Origin: Streptomyces malachitofuscus
Lineage (GTDB): Bacteria > Actinomycetota > Actinomycetes > Streptomycetales > Streptomycetaceae
Assembly: GCF_014650055.1 (NCBI RefSeq)
Contig: NZ_BMUF01000018.1
Coordinates: forward strand, 1-64,000
Reading direction: 5' to 3'
DNA length: 64,000 bases
Position 1 is the first letter of the stretch, and each line of letters begins with the position of its first letter. Below the pieces are notes generated by a model. The model was given only the letters and a program-made list of their open reading frames with translations, did not search any database and had not been told where the DNA came from. The translations under genes and the position numbers were made by a program. Below are positions 25,819-34,616 of this stretch, one piece after another.

Positions 25819-26436
25819 ATGAACTCCATCGATTCCGTCACCCTTGAGGTGGCCGACCCCGAGGCCGCCGCACGCTTCTACTCCGACGCCTTCGGGCTGG
25901 ACCGGTCGCGGGTGCGCGTGCGGGGCTCGGAGGAGCCCGCGAGCGGCTTCCGCGGTTTCACCCTCTCGCTCGTGGTGTCCCAGCCGGGCGACGTCGACGC
26001 GCTCCACCGCGCCGCCCTCGACGCCGGTGCCACCTCTCTGAAGCCCGCCGAGAAGTCGCTGTGGGGCTACGGCGGCGTGGTCCGGGCGCCCGACGGAACG
26101 ATCTGGCAGCTCGCCACCTCGTCGAAGAAGAACACCGGTCCGGTCACCCGGAACGTCGACGAGATCGTCCTGCTGCTGGGCGTCGAGGACGTCAAAACCA
26201 CCAAGCAGTTCTACGTGGAGCGGGGCCTCACCGTGGGCAAGAGCTTCGGCGGCAAGTACGTCGAGTTCGCCACCGGCCCGGACACGGTCAAGCTGTCGCT
26301 GTACAAGCGCCGCGCCCTAGCGAAGGTGGCGGGTGTCCCCGCCGACGGCACCGGATCGCACCGGCTCGTGATCAGCGGCCCGGCCGGCCCGTTCACCGAC
26401 CCGGACGGCTTCGTCTGGGAGGCCGCCGGTCAGTAG
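25819..26436 (+). CDS. VOC-superfamily (glyoxalase-like) protein
   Basis: Protein of 205 aa with two tandem VOC-type beta-alpha-beta-beta-beta modules: the first from SVTLEVADPEAAARFYSDAFG, the second from VDEIVLLLGVEDVKTTKQFYVERG. GGAGG precedes the ATG. Members bind metal and act as glyoxalases, dioxygenases or resistance proteins; nothing here narrows the role. Its stop overlaps the convergent sigma-CAP fusion gene by 7 bp. Confidence 0.88.
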   Translation: MNSIDSVTLEVADPEAAARFYSDAFGLDRSRVRVRGSEEPASGFRGFTLSLVVSQPGDVDALHRAALDAGATSLKPAEKSLWGYGGVVRAPDGTIWQLATSSKKNTGPVTRNVDEIVLLLGVEDVKTTKQFYVERGLTVGKSFGGKYVEFATGPDTVKLSLYKRRALAKVAGVPADGTGSHRLVISGPAGPFTDPDGFVWEAAGQ

Positions 26437-28586
26437 CCGAACACCTGTGTCCACGTCCAGTCGTCGGTCACGCCGACGCCGAGGGACTTGAGCGAGCAGT
26501 TGAGGATGTTCGCGCGGTGGCCCGGGGAGTTCATCCAGGCGTCCATGACGCTCGCGGCGGAGCTCTGGCCCTGGGCTATGTTCTCGGCGCCGGGGCTGGG
26601 GTGGCCCTGCGCCTTGGCGCGGTCCACGAAGCTGCTGCCGTTCTGGCCGGTGTGCGAGAAGTAGTCGTTGGCGGACATGTCCTCGCTGTGCAGCTGGGCC
26701 GCCCTGGCCAGCCGGTCGTCGGCCTTCACGGGGCCGCAGCCCGCCTTGGCGCGCTCGGTGTTGGTGAGGCTCAGCACCTGGGCGGCGGGACCCCCGGCCG
26801 GGGGCGCGGCGGGCTCGTCCGGTGTCTCGCGGGCCGGCGGCTTCGCGGGCGCCGACGTGCGGTCGGGGGCGGACTTCGCCTCGGACTTCTGCGGTGAGGG
26901 CGTGGCCGAGGGCTTGGGCTTGCGGGACGCACTGGGCGACGGTGAGGACGAGGGGGAAGGGGAGGCGGAGGACGCGGCGGCGGACGGTTCGGACGCCGCG
27001 GACGTGGGCTCCACGGACCGCGCACCGCCCTCGGAAGCCGCCCGCGTCCTGTCCCCGTCGCCGTCCGGTATCAGGATGGTTATCCCGGATATCGTGCCGC
27101 CGGTGACCAGCAGCGCCGCCGCCACGGCCGCGACGGTCCGGCCCCGCCGCTTCCGCTCCCGGCTCCGCGCGCGCAGCCCCGTACGGTGGCCCACCACCGT
27201 GCCCGGTCCGTCGGCGGAGTCCGCGGAGTCCCCGGACACCGGCCCCGCACCGTCCCCGTACGCGCCTCCCCGGCCGTCCGGCAGGTCGCCGGAGCCCGCC
27301 TGCGCACCGCCGCGGTGCGTCGGCCACACGTCGCCGGATGCAGCCGGCGCGCCGTCCTCCCCCGGCCACACCTCGCCGGAACCGGTCGGCACACCACCCT
27401 GATCCACCCACACCCCGTCACCGGGTCCGGCACCGCCACCCGGTCCCGCCCACGCACCGTCGGAGCCTGTCGGCACACCCCCCGGACCAGCCCACGCCCC
27501 CTCGGAACCCGTCGGCACACCCCCCGGACCAGCCCACGCCCCCTCGGAACCCGTCGGCACACCACCCGGACCAGCCCACGCCCCCTCGGAGCCCGTCGGC
27601 ACACCACCCGGGTCGCCGTACGCATCGCTCCCGCCCTCGGGCACTCCCGGTCCGCCGCCCCCGAGCGGTCCCGTGAACGGTGTCACCGGGTCGCCGGTGC
27701 CGGGCACCGCGCCCAGGCCGTCCGGCCCCGGACCGGAGCCCGTCGCCGACCCGGTGAGGGTCATCGCGTCCGCGGTTCCCGTGCCGAAGGCGGTGAACAG
27801 GGCCGACGCGGCGAGCAGGCTCGCGCCCACGGGGACCAGGCCCAGGCCGACCAGCAGGCCCTCCGCCGGGACCAGGCCCGACTGGAAGCCCGCGCAGACC
27901 GTGCAGTCCCGGGCGTGGCGGGCGATGCGCTTGCGCCACAGGGCCGACGGGACGGTGTCCCAGGACGCGACCACGTCGTCCAGGAGCACACAGCGCGGCC
28001 GGGCACCCAGTGCCCGCACCACCAGACGGGCCGTCTCCAGCTGCGCCTTCATCCGCTGCACGCGCACCGCCGTGTGCTGCGGCGACAGTTCCAGCGCGGC
28101 CGCCACCTCCGCCCGCGTCAGCTCGCCGGCCGCCTCCAGCCACCACAGGGACAGCAGCGCCTGGTCGTCGGGGTCCAGCCAGCGGGTGGCCTCGGCGGCC
28201 TCGCGCCGCTGGCCCTCGAGGCCGAGCCGCACGATCGTCAGGTCGACGAAGTCGGCGCCGGGGTCGGCGACGTCGTACGCGTCGTGCAGGGCCGCGCCGG
28301 CGGGGGCCGTACGGTGATCGCGCCAGTGGTGGCGGAGCTGGTTCATGGTGATGGCGACCAGCCAGGACCGGAAGCCGGCGGGGTCGTTCAGTGAGCCGAG
28401 CGCGGCGAGGGCGCGCAGCATGGTCTCCTGCACCACGTCGTCGACGTCGGGGTGCCCGTTCAGGGCCCGGCCCACGATGTTGTAGACCAACGGGAGGTAT
28501 GCCGCGACGAGTTCGTCCTGGGCGCGCGTGTCACCACGCTGTGCCGCCTCGACCGTCTCCCTGCCGGGTCCGCTGCTCGCTGCCAC
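26430..28586 (-). CDS. fusion protein: ECF sigma factor, ZAS-like zinc motif, repeats, membrane helix and CAP domain
   Basis: Protein of 718 aa. Sigma region 2 is at about 20-88 (DVDDVVQETMLRALAAL) and region 4 at 135-190. HARDCTVC at 224-231 has the HxxxCxxC spacing of zinc-binding anti-sigma factors. A hydrophobic segment follows (243-268), then Gly/Pro-rich 14-residue repeats (324-386), a basic patch and membrane helix (484-507), a Ser/Pro-rich spacer, and a CAP/SCP domain (601-718: HSEDMSANDYFSHTG, SPGHRANIL). GTG start at 28586. The layout suggests a sigma factor tethered to, and perhaps controlled by, an extracytoplasmic CAP sensor. Confidence 0.85.
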   Translation of the reverse strand: MAASSGPGRETVEAAQRGDTRAQDELVAAYLPLVYNIVGRALNGHPDVDDVVQETMLRALAALGSLNDPAGFRSWLVAITMNQLRHHWRDHRTAPAGAALHDAYDVADPGADFVDLTIVRLGLEGQRREAAEATRWLDPDDQALLSLWWLEAAGELTRAEVAAALELSPQHTAVRVQRMKAQLETARLVVRALGARPRCVLLDDVVASWDTVPSALWRKRIARHARDCTVCAGFQSGLVPAEGLLVGLGLVPVGASLLAASALFTAFGTGTADAMTLTGSATGSGPGPDGLGAVPGTGDPVTPFTGPLGGGGPGVPEGGSDAYGDPGGVPTGSEGAWAGPGGVPTGSEGAWAGPGGVPTGSEGAWAGPGGVPTGSDGAWAGPGGGAGPGDGVWVDQGGVPTGSGEVWPGEDGAPAASGDVWPTHRGGAQAGSGDLPDGRGGAYGDGAGPVSGDSADSADGPGTVVGHRTGLRARSRERKRRGRTVAAVAAALLVTGGTISGITILIPDGDGDRTRAASEGGARSVEPTSAASEPSAAASSASPSPSSSPSPSASRKPKPSATPSPQKSEAKSAPDRTSAPAKPPARETPDEPAAPPAGGPAAQVLSLTNTERAKAGCGPVKADDRLARAAQLHSEDMSANDYFSHTGQNGSSFVDRAKAQGHPSPGAENIAQGQSSAASVMDAWMNSPGHRANILNCSLKSLGVGVTDDWTWTQVFGY
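27469..27612 (-). repeat. 42-bp in-frame tandem repeats within the sigma-CAP gene
   Basis: Three near-identical 42-bp units at 27469-27510, 27511-27552 and 27553-27594, plus a partial fourth, with more diverged units extending to about 27380. Each encodes GPGGVPTGSEGAWA. Near identity at the DNA level implies recent expansion or conversion. Confidence 0.9.
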
Positions 28587-28699
28587 GCTCGTCCACGCTC
28601 CTTCTCGGTCCTGGACCGTACTGTCCTGGCCCTGTCATCACAGGAGAGCCACCGCTCCGGGCCGGATAACGGAAACCGGGGAACGGATCGGCGCGGGCG

Positions 28700-29407
28700 T
28701 CATTCCAGCACGTGCCGCAGATACGCACCCGGGTCGGCGAGGTAGCGGCGCCAGTGGTCGACCAGGGCCAGGTCCTGCCAGGTGGTGCGGCGCATGCCGT
28801 GGTCGCCGACCTCGACGATGTCGGCGCCGGGGAGCGCGGTCAGCAGGGGCGAGTGGGTGGCGCAGATCACCTGGGACCCGGCGCCTGCCAACTGGTCAAA
28901 GTGGCCGATCAGTTCGAGGCAGGAGGAGAAGGACAGGGCGGCTTCCGGCTCGTCGAGGACATACAGCCCCGGGCGCAGGAACTTGTCCCGGAACGCGGCG
29001 AGGAAGCCCTCGCCGTGGCTGCGTGCGTCGGGGTCGAGGCCCTCCCGGCCGAGGGCGTCGAGGGCCGTCTCGGCGCGCAGGAAGAAGCCCTGGCGGGCGG
29101 ACCAGGAGGCGAGCATCCGGCGGCCGCGGGGGGCCGCGTCGAAGCGGACGCGCTCGCCGAGGACGGACTTGGCGCGGTGGCTGGCGTAGCGCCACTCGTG
29201 GGAGCCGCCCCAGGAGTCCAGTCCGAAGCCCTCCGCCAGGGCCTCGACCAGGGTGGACTTGCCCGAACCGTTCTCACCGACGACGAAGGTCACCGGGGCG
29301 GTGAACCGCATCCCGTCCCCGAGGAGTTCGCGGACGCAGGGGACCGACCAGGGCCACTCGCCCTCGTCGTACGACCCCTGGTGTGCGTACGCGCGTTCGA
29401 TGATCAC
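28700..29407 (-). CDS. AAA-type ATP-binding protein (ABC/SMC-like ATPase)
   Basis: Single-domain ATPase of 235 aa. Walker A is GENGSGKSTLVEAL near residue 50, Walker B is LYVLDEPEAAL near 155, and an H-switch-like ATHSPLL follows. There are no membrane helices and no partner permease, so it is of the AAA_15/AAA_21-like stand-alone class. I chose the GTG at 29407 because GGGAGA lies 9 nt upstream; an ATG at 29428 would add seven residues. The cellular role is unknown. Confidence 0.85.
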   Translation of the reverse strand: MIIERAYAHQGSYDEGEWPWSVPCVRELLGDGMRFTAPVTFVVGENGSGKSTLVEALAEGFGLDSWGGSHEWRYASHRAKSVLGERVRFDAAPRGRRMLASWSARQGFFLRAETALDALGREGLDPDARSHGEGFLAAFRDKFLRPGLYVLDEPEAALSFSSCLELIGHFDQLAGAGSQVICATHSPLLTALPGADIVEVGDHGMRRTTWQDLALVDHWRRYLADPGAYLRHVLE

Positions 29408-29455
29408 AGGTCGAGTCTCCCATGGCACCGGGGTTTTCCCGTGGCACCGCGGGAT

Positions 29456-31408
29456 TCAGGGCCGTTCGTCGTCGTGCGGGAGGACGGGCGGGCCGGTGTG
29501 GTTGCGCACGGTGTGGCGGGTGCGGCGCAGGCGCAGGGCCAGTTGGACCTCGACGGCCTGAAGGGGTTCCTGCCAGGCGGGCCCGAGCAGTTCGGTGATG
29601 CGTTCCAGGCGGCGGGAGACGGTGTTCGGGTGGACGTGCAGGCACTCCGCGGCGCGGCTCGGGGAGCCTCCGGAGCTGAAGTACTCCTCCAGGGTGCGGG
29701 TCAGTTCGGTGGCCTGCCGTTCGTCGTACTCGAGGACCGGGCCGATGGTGTTGGCGATGAACGCGGAGGTGTCGGGGGCGTCCGCGAGCAGCAGCCCGAG
29801 GAAGCCCAGTTCGCGCAGGCTGGCGGCGCCGCCCGTGCCGCCGAGCGCGGTCAGGGCGTGCAGGCAGCGGCGCGCCTCGGCGTAGGTGCGGTGGATGGCG
29901 CCCGGGTGGGCGACGGGGCCCGCCGAGCCGACGGTCACCGGGTGGCCGATGACGGCGTGCAGGGCGTCGGACGCCTGCCGTGCGGCGGCGGACGGGTCGG
30001 TGCCGGGCAGCACCAGGACGAGACAGCCGTCCTCGGAGGTCTTGAGACCGGCGTGGCGGTGCACGTAGGAGGAGGCCCAGGCCATGGCCCGGCCCTCGGG
30101 ACCGGCTTCCGGCCTGACCACCAGGACGACGTGCGGTTCGTCCAGGGCGACGCCCAGCCGGCGGGCCCGTAACGCCAGTTGTTCGGGGGCGCGCGGGGAG
30201 TCGCCGAGCAGCTCGCGCAGCAGCTCGTCGCGGCCGGCGCCCTCGGCGGCCGCCGCGGAGGCCTGCATGCGCAGCAGTACGGCCGTGGACTGGGCGACCG
30301 CCTCCAGCAGCCGTACCCGGTCGGCGGCGGGCGCGGAACCGGGCGCCAGGACGAGGGTGCCCAGGATCTCCTTGCCGGCGGTCGCGGGACACAGCCACAG
30401 ACCGGAGGAAGAACGGATCGGGACCCGCTCGGCGTGGGCGTCCAGGGTGCGCTGGAACAGCTCGGACTCGTCGACCTCGGGAAAGCCTTCCGTCACCGTG
30501 AGCGTGGAGCCGACGGCGTCGCGCACCATGAGCGGGGCGGCCAGTTCGGCGGCGGCGTGGGCGACGAGCTCCTCCAGTTCGCAGCCGTGCAGCACCATGT
30601 CGATCAGCCGGGAGTGGACCCGGTTCAGCCGCCGGGCCGCGGAGGAGGAGCCCAGCGCCCGGGAGGACTCCCGCTCCAGCTCGCTTATCTCGTCGTGCGC
30701 CTGGGTCAGCAGCCGGGCCTTCTTGATGGCCAGGGCGGCCAGGTCGCCCAGCGACGACATCAGGGTGATCTCGTCCGGGGTGAAGTGGCGCACCCCCCGG
30801 TCGGCGACGTACAGCGCGCCGAAGACGGAGTGGCCCTCCTTCAGCGGGACCGCCATGAGGGCGTGCAGCCCCTCCTCGCGCACCACGTCGTCGATGGCCG
30901 AGTCGTGCTCGAACCGGTCGTCGCCGAGGTAGTCGGGGGTCCAGAACGGCGCTGAGCGCAGCGCGGCCGCGTTGCCCACCCCGCCGATCGACGGCACCGC
31001 GAAGCCGACGGTGATGGCGCTGGCGTGCCCGTCGGCGGTGACCACGTGGGACCGGCCGTCGGCCCGGTCGGTGAGGCTGACCCAGGCCATGTCGAAGCCC
31101 AGCAGCAGCCGGGCGCGCCGGGCGATGACCCGGAGCAGGGCGTCCACGTCGTAGGGCAGGGTGAGCTCGCGGGCGGTGTCCACGAGCGCCGACAGGCCCG
31201 CCTCGCGCTGCTGGCGGCGGGCGAACAGGCCGTGGATGTCCAGCGCGAGTCCGGTGGCGCGGTCCAGCACGGCCACCGCCTCGGTGGACGCGCCCGCGAC
31301 GCGCGCCCGCTCGGAGAGACCGTCGAATCTCTTCGGCGGTGCCTCCATGGCCAGTAACTCGAGCAGCCTGAGCAACCCGTCGGCGACCAGATGGTCCGCG
31401 TCCGCCAC
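29456..31408 (-). CDS. GAF-domain regulator with PucR-type C-terminal HTH, two TTA codons
   Basis: Regulator of 650 aa. A GAF domain covers about 90-225 (ARRARLLLGFDMAWVSLTD to FGALYVADRG), a second GAF-like region about 270-390, and the C-terminus (575-635) has a PucR/CdaR-type helix-turn-helix (SRAAECLHVHPNTVSRRLERI). It probably senses a small molecule. Two TTA leucine codons, at 31357-31355 (in LLELLAME) and 30172-30170 (in QLALRARR), make it a predicted target of bldA-dependent translation. It is divergent from the methyltransferase gene and may control the large array. Confidence 0.88.
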   Translation of the reverse strand: MADADHLVADGLLRLLELLAMEAPPKRFDGLSERARVAGASTEAVAVLDRATGLALDIHGLFARRQQREAGLSALVDTARELTLPYDVDALLRVIARRARLLLGFDMAWVSLTDRADGRSHVVTADGHASAITVGFAVPSIGGVGNAAALRSAPFWTPDYLGDDRFEHDSAIDDVVREEGLHALMAVPLKEGHSVFGALYVADRGVRHFTPDEITLMSSLGDLAALAIKKARLLTQAHDEISELERESSRALGSSSAARRLNRVHSRLIDMVLHGCELEELVAHAAAELAAPLMVRDAVGSTLTVTEGFPEVDESELFQRTLDAHAERVPIRSSSGLWLCPATAGKEILGTLVLAPGSAPAADRVRLLEAVAQSTAVLLRMQASAAAAEGAGRDELLRELLGDSPRAPEQLALRARRLGVALDEPHVVLVVRPEAGPEGRAMAWASSYVHRHAGLKTSEDGCLVLVLPGTDPSAAARQASDALHAVIGHPVTVGSAGPVAHPGAIHRTYAEARRCLHALTALGGTGGAASLRELGFLGLLLADAPDTSAFIANTIGPVLEYDERQATELTRTLEEYFSSGGSPSRAAECLHVHPNTVSRRLERITELLGPAWQEPLQAVEVQLALRLRRTRHTVRNHTGPPVLPHDDERP

Positions 31409-31702
31409 CCTCTCTCACCCCCAAGCGCGCCCGGGAGAAGACGCGAGTGTCTACAAACGGGCCCTGGTGAACCTAGATTGCGCACTCCGCCAGCGTCAAC
31501 AATGGCCGGAATGGGGTCTTCCGACCTGCTCCGTCGCACGGTCGCAGCAGGTCACCGGGCGAACGGGTGGTCCAGACACCACGCCGGAGCGCAAGGTGGT
31601 TGTCCGAACACCTTACGTATACGGCGCCTCCCCGACAGCATCGTGATGCGGCGGCCGCTTCCGAAGGCCGCCGCGTCGGGCTGGTACCGGAGGGGGACCG
31701 AA
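31409..31702. promoter_or_regulatory. divergent promoter region, PucR-type regulator / methyltransferase
   Basis: 294 bp without a gene. It must hold the divergent promoters of the TTA-containing regulator and of the first gene of the + strand array. AGGGGGA near its right end is the ribosome site of the methyltransferase. No clear palindrome was found. Confidence 0.4.
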
Positions 31703-32467
31703 GTGTCGCACGACCACAGTGATGTGTCGCCGATCCTGGAGCGGGACGTGCCGGCGTCCGGAGGGCAGGAACCGCTGCGCAGTTTCGAGCGCTCGCTGGA
31801 GCGCAGCAGGCGCTCGCTGCACCGCAGCGACCGGCCGGAGGAGTTCACCCTCGCGGGACGCCAATGGGCGCTGCTGGACGAGGTGTTCGCGCCCGTCTAC
31901 TCGCCGTCGACCGAGGCGGCGCTGCGGTTCCTCGGCGTGGCCGGGGACGGGGAGCCGCTGCTCACCGGCTCGCTGCTGGAGATCGGCTGCGGGAGCGGGG
32001 TGGTGGCGGTGCTCGCGGCGCTGGCGGGCCACTCCCCCGTGGTGGCGGCGGACATCAACCCGCGCGCGGTGGAGAACACCACGATCAACGCCGACCGGCA
32101 CGGGGCGCGGGTGCGCGCCGTGCACAGCGACCTGTTCTCGGCACTCGGCGACGAGCGGTTCGACACGATCTTCTGGAGCAGCAACTACGTGCAGGCGCCG
32201 GGGGACTACCTCTACCGCTCGCTGCACGAGTACGCCTACGTCGACCCCGGATACCGCGCGCACCGGCGGTATCTGTGCCAGGCCCCGGAGCGGCTGACCG
32301 CGGACGGGGTCGCACTGCTGCACTTCAGCAGCCGCGGCGACCTGGACGCACTGCACCGGATCGCCGAGGAGTGCGGGCGTCATCTGCGCACGGTGCGGTC
32401 CATGACCGTGCTGGAGGGCGAGTACGGGGACGACCTCGTCGAGCACCTGCTGCTGGAGATCCGCTGA
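31703..32467 (+). CDS. class I SAM-dependent methyltransferase
   Basis: Protein of 254 aa. SAM motif I is LEIGCGSGVVAVLAAL at about residue 94, followed by the acidic VVAADINPRAVENT; the catalytic-loop position reads FWSSNYVQAP in place of the NPPY of HemK-type enzymes, so N-methylation of glutamine is unlikely. GTG start at 31703 has AGGGGGA at ideal spacing. It is followed after 9 bp by the transketolase-like gene. The substrate is unknown. Confidence 0.85.
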   Translation: MSHDHSDVSPILERDVPASGGQEPLRSFERSLERSRRSLHRSDRPEEFTLAGRQWALLDEVFAPVYSPSTEAALRFLGVAGDGEPLLTGSLLEIGCGSGVVAVLAALAGHSPVVAADINPRAVENTTINADRHGARVRAVHSDLFSALGDERFDTIFWSSNYVQAPGDYLYRSLHEYAYVDPGYRAHRRYLCQAPERLTADGVALLHFSSRGDLDALHRIAEECGRHLRTVRSMTVLEGEYGDDLVEHLLLEIR

Positions 32468-32476
32468 GGAGGGGCG

Positions 32477-33322
32477 ATGACACTCTCCGGGTACGACGCC
32501 TACCGCGAGGAGCTCACCGCCCTCGCCGCGCACGACGGTCGCGTGGTGTGCCTCGCGGCGACGCCGGCCGGGACGAACCACCCCTTCGAACTGGCCCACC
32601 CGGACCGCTTCTTCGCCCTGCCGCGGGCCGCCTCCGCCATGGTGGAGGTGGTGTCGGGGCTGGTCACCGCCGGGTTCCGGCCGTTCGTCTGCACCGGCGC
32701 CGCGCGCGGCGGTCTGGGCACGGCGGGCAGCCTCGGCCTGCTCACCCGCTATCTGGAGGCCGGCGCCACGGTGGTGACCCCCTACGCCGGCTTCCTCGAG
32801 GACTATCCGGTGCTGCGGCGGCTGGTGGACGTGACGCTGGCAGTGCCCTGCGGCGACGCGGAGACGCGTGCGGTGGTGCGGGAGGCCGCGTCGGCGGACC
32901 GGCCGTTCCACATCCGGGTCGATTCCCTGCTGCGGGCGTGCCGGCCGCGGGGTGACGTCGTGCCGGGGGCGCCGGTGCCGGTCGTCGGCTGGGAGTCTCC
33001 CGGTGCGTGCGACGCGACGGTGTGTCTGGTGTCCGTGGGGGAGGACGGTACGGGGATGGCGCGGGCGGCGCGGGATGCGGCGCCGTGGCTCGCGCATGCG
33101 CATCTGGTGTACCTGGACGACGCTCATCTGCGGCGCGCTGCACGGGAGTTGGGGCGGCGGTACCGGCGGTTCGTGGTGACGGGGGCGCGGTACGGGGCGG
33201 ACGGGGTGACGGAGACGTTGGCGCGGTTGCTTCCGGGGCGGGAGGTGGTCGCGGGGCCGTGGGAGGGGGAGGCGGCGAGCGGGGTGCTGGACGCTGTGCA
33301 TCGGATGACGGCCTGTGCGTAG
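32477..33322 (+). CDS. stand-alone transketolase/DXS-like pyrimidine-binding domain protein
   Basis: Protein of 281 aa resembling the middle and C-terminal domains of transketolase or DXS: HPDRFFALPRAASAMVEVVSGLVTAGFRPFVCTGAARGG matches the Pyr-domain pattern, and GVTETLARLLPG resembles the C-terminal domain. The N-terminal diphosphate-binding (GDG) domain is absent, and the cofactor-activating Glu expected after RF.N.GIAE is replaced (ALPRAAS). It may need a partner subunit or have a non-catalytic role. It forms a pair with the upstream methyltransferase gene. Confidence 0.75.
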   Translation: MTLSGYDAYREELTALAAHDGRVVCLAATPAGTNHPFELAHPDRFFALPRAASAMVEVVSGLVTAGFRPFVCTGAARGGLGTAGSLGLLTRYLEAGATVVTPYAGFLEDYPVLRRLVDVTLAVPCGDAETRAVVREAASADRPFHIRVDSLLRACRPRGDVVPGAPVPVVGWESPGACDATVCLVSVGEDGTGMARAARDAAPWLAHAHLVYLDDAHLRRAARELGRRYRRFVVTGARYGADGVTETLARLLPGREVVAGPWEGEAASGVLDAVHRMTACA

Positions 33323-33386
33323 TGCTGCCGCGGCGGGGCGGGTGTGGGGGTTGCGGGGGTACGGCGTTGGTGCTGGGCGGGGGGTG

Positions 33387-33506
33387 TTGCGCAGCCCGGC
33401 GTTGGCGGGGTGCCGTCTGCGCCCACCCGTGCCGCCCCAGCGGCACGATTGCCCGCAGCTACGGTGGCGCCATTGCCCGCAGCTGCGGCGGCGCGAGTGT
33501 CCGCAG
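33387..33506. repeat. dispersed repeat copy A plus a 24-bp tandem triplet
   Basis: 33387-33454 is one copy of a 68-bp element containing the hairpin GTGCCGC-CCCA-GCGGCAC. A second copy, inverted, lies at 61591-61657 and differs at about five positions. Attached at 33448-33506 are three 24-bp tandem units based on ATTGCCCGCAGC. The tandem part abuts the LuxR-gene stop. Confidence 0.85.
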
Positions 33507-34490
33507 TTAGGGGTGGGCGTCTTCTATGAGGGAGGATTTGGCCAGTAGGTAGGCCAGTTGGGCTCGGCTGCGGCTGTTGAGGGACTCGGCGGCCTTTCTG
33601 ATGTGTGTGGAGACCGTCCGGGTGCTGATGCCGAGGCGCTTGGAGATCGCGGCGTCCGTGTGGCCCTCCACCATCAGCCGCAGCACGGCCCTGCGCGTCT
33701 CGTCGGTCATCAGCGGCGGCCGGCTCAGTTCCTGGGAGATGCTGACCGGCTCGGCACGCTGCCAGGCGTGGTCGAACACGGTGGCCAGGTAGGCGACGAT
33801 CGCGGGATGCTCGATCGCCAGGGCGGTGGTGTCCAGGTCGAGCAGCGGGTCCGGGATGAAGGCGATGCGGCGGTCGTAGATGATCAGCCGGTCGAAGACC
33901 TCGTTGAGGGTGCGGATCTGCGCCCCGCCCACGGTGACCTTCTCGATGTAGGCGAGCGTCGGCCCGTGGGTGCGCACGGTGTGCTGGTAGAGGGTGCGCT
34001 GCCGGACCCCCCGGGCCAGCAGTGCCAGGTCGTTGGAGAGGGCGCGGGCGAGGCTGTCCGAGGGCCGGGCGCCGCCCGGCTTGGCGGTGACCAGTTCGTC
34101 CCGGCAGTCGTCGCGGGCCTGTTGCAGGGCGGCGCGGATGACCTCGGTGCCCCGTAGCAGCCGTACGGCCGTACCCGAGACGCGGTGCTCCTCGCGGTAG
34201 ACGTCCTCGGCGGCGGCGAGGACCTCCTTGATGGCGGCGATGGTGTGCTGCTGCACCAGCACGGCCCGCTCCATGGGCCGCCGCAGCTCGTTCCCGGCGA
34301 TGTCGGGAGGCACGGCACTCAGCAGCGTCGGATCCTCGGCCGACGGGCGCAACAACCCTAATTCGACCAGACAGTCCGGGATGTCACCCCCGATCGCCCC
34401 CTGGGTGAGGGCCTCCCGGTAGCGCCGGAGACCGTCCTCGCACAGCGACACAACGTTGGGTTGCGGACGTATGTCCGGGTTTCTACACAT
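33507..34490 (-). CDS. LuxR-type regulator with TrmB/PLD-like N-terminal domain, TTA codon
   Basis: Regulator of 327 aa. The LuxR-type helix-turn-helix is at about 265-320 (GHTDAAISKRLGISTRTVSTHIRKAAESL). The N-terminal part lacks a receiver; the segment HTVRTHGPTLAYIEKVTVGGAQIRTLNEVFDRLII followed by RRIAFIP resembles the TrmB/phospholipase-D-like sensor common in Streptomyces LuxR proteins. The ATG at 34490 has GGGGGG 5 nt upstream. A TTA codon at 34361-34359 (VELGLLRP) predicts bldA control. It is divergent from the TTA-containing small peptide gene. Confidence 0.9.
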   Translation of the reverse strand: MCRNPDIRPQPNVVSLCEDGLRRYREALTQGAIGGDIPDCLVELGLLRPSAEDPTLLSAVPPDIAGNELRRPMERAVLVQQHTIAAIKEVLAAAEDVYREEHRVSGTAVRLLRGTEVIRAALQQARDDCRDELVTAKPGGARPSDSLARALSNDLALLARGVRQRTLYQHTVRTHGPTLAYIEKVTVGGAQIRTLNEVFDRLIIYDRRIAFIPDPLLDLDTTALAIEHPAIVAYLATVFDHAWQRAEPVSISQELSRPPLMTDETRRAVLRLMVEGHTDAAISKRLGISTRTVSTHIRKAAESLNSRSRAQLAYLLAKSSLIEDAHP

Positions 34491-34616
34491 ACACCCCCCC
34501 TTCTGGTTTCTGCACTGCGTGATCGCGATGCTACCCAAACGCCGGGAGCGGCGGATTCCTGCGGCATAGTTTTCACAACGAAAGCGCGACAGCTTTTCGC
34601 CAACGAGGGGAAAACC
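34491..34616. promoter_or_regulatory. divergent promoter region between the LuxR-type gene and the peptide gene
   Basis: Contains a perfect 8-bp palindrome ATCGCGAT (34522-34529) roughly a third of the way across, and a CGAAAGC...GCTTTTCG near-inverted repeat just before the peptide's ribosome site (GAGGGG). These are candidate operator elements for the adjacent regulator. Confidence 0.4.

Noticed and set aside
27469-27612. Regular 42-bp repeats resembling a CRISPR-like array
   Set aside because: The units are contiguous with no spacers, are in frame, and encode a repeated peptide inside a real gene.
28452-28745. Short + strand frames upstream of the sigma-CAP gene
   Set aside because: Arg/Pro/Ser-rich shadows of the minus-strand sigma and AAA genes without ribosome sites.
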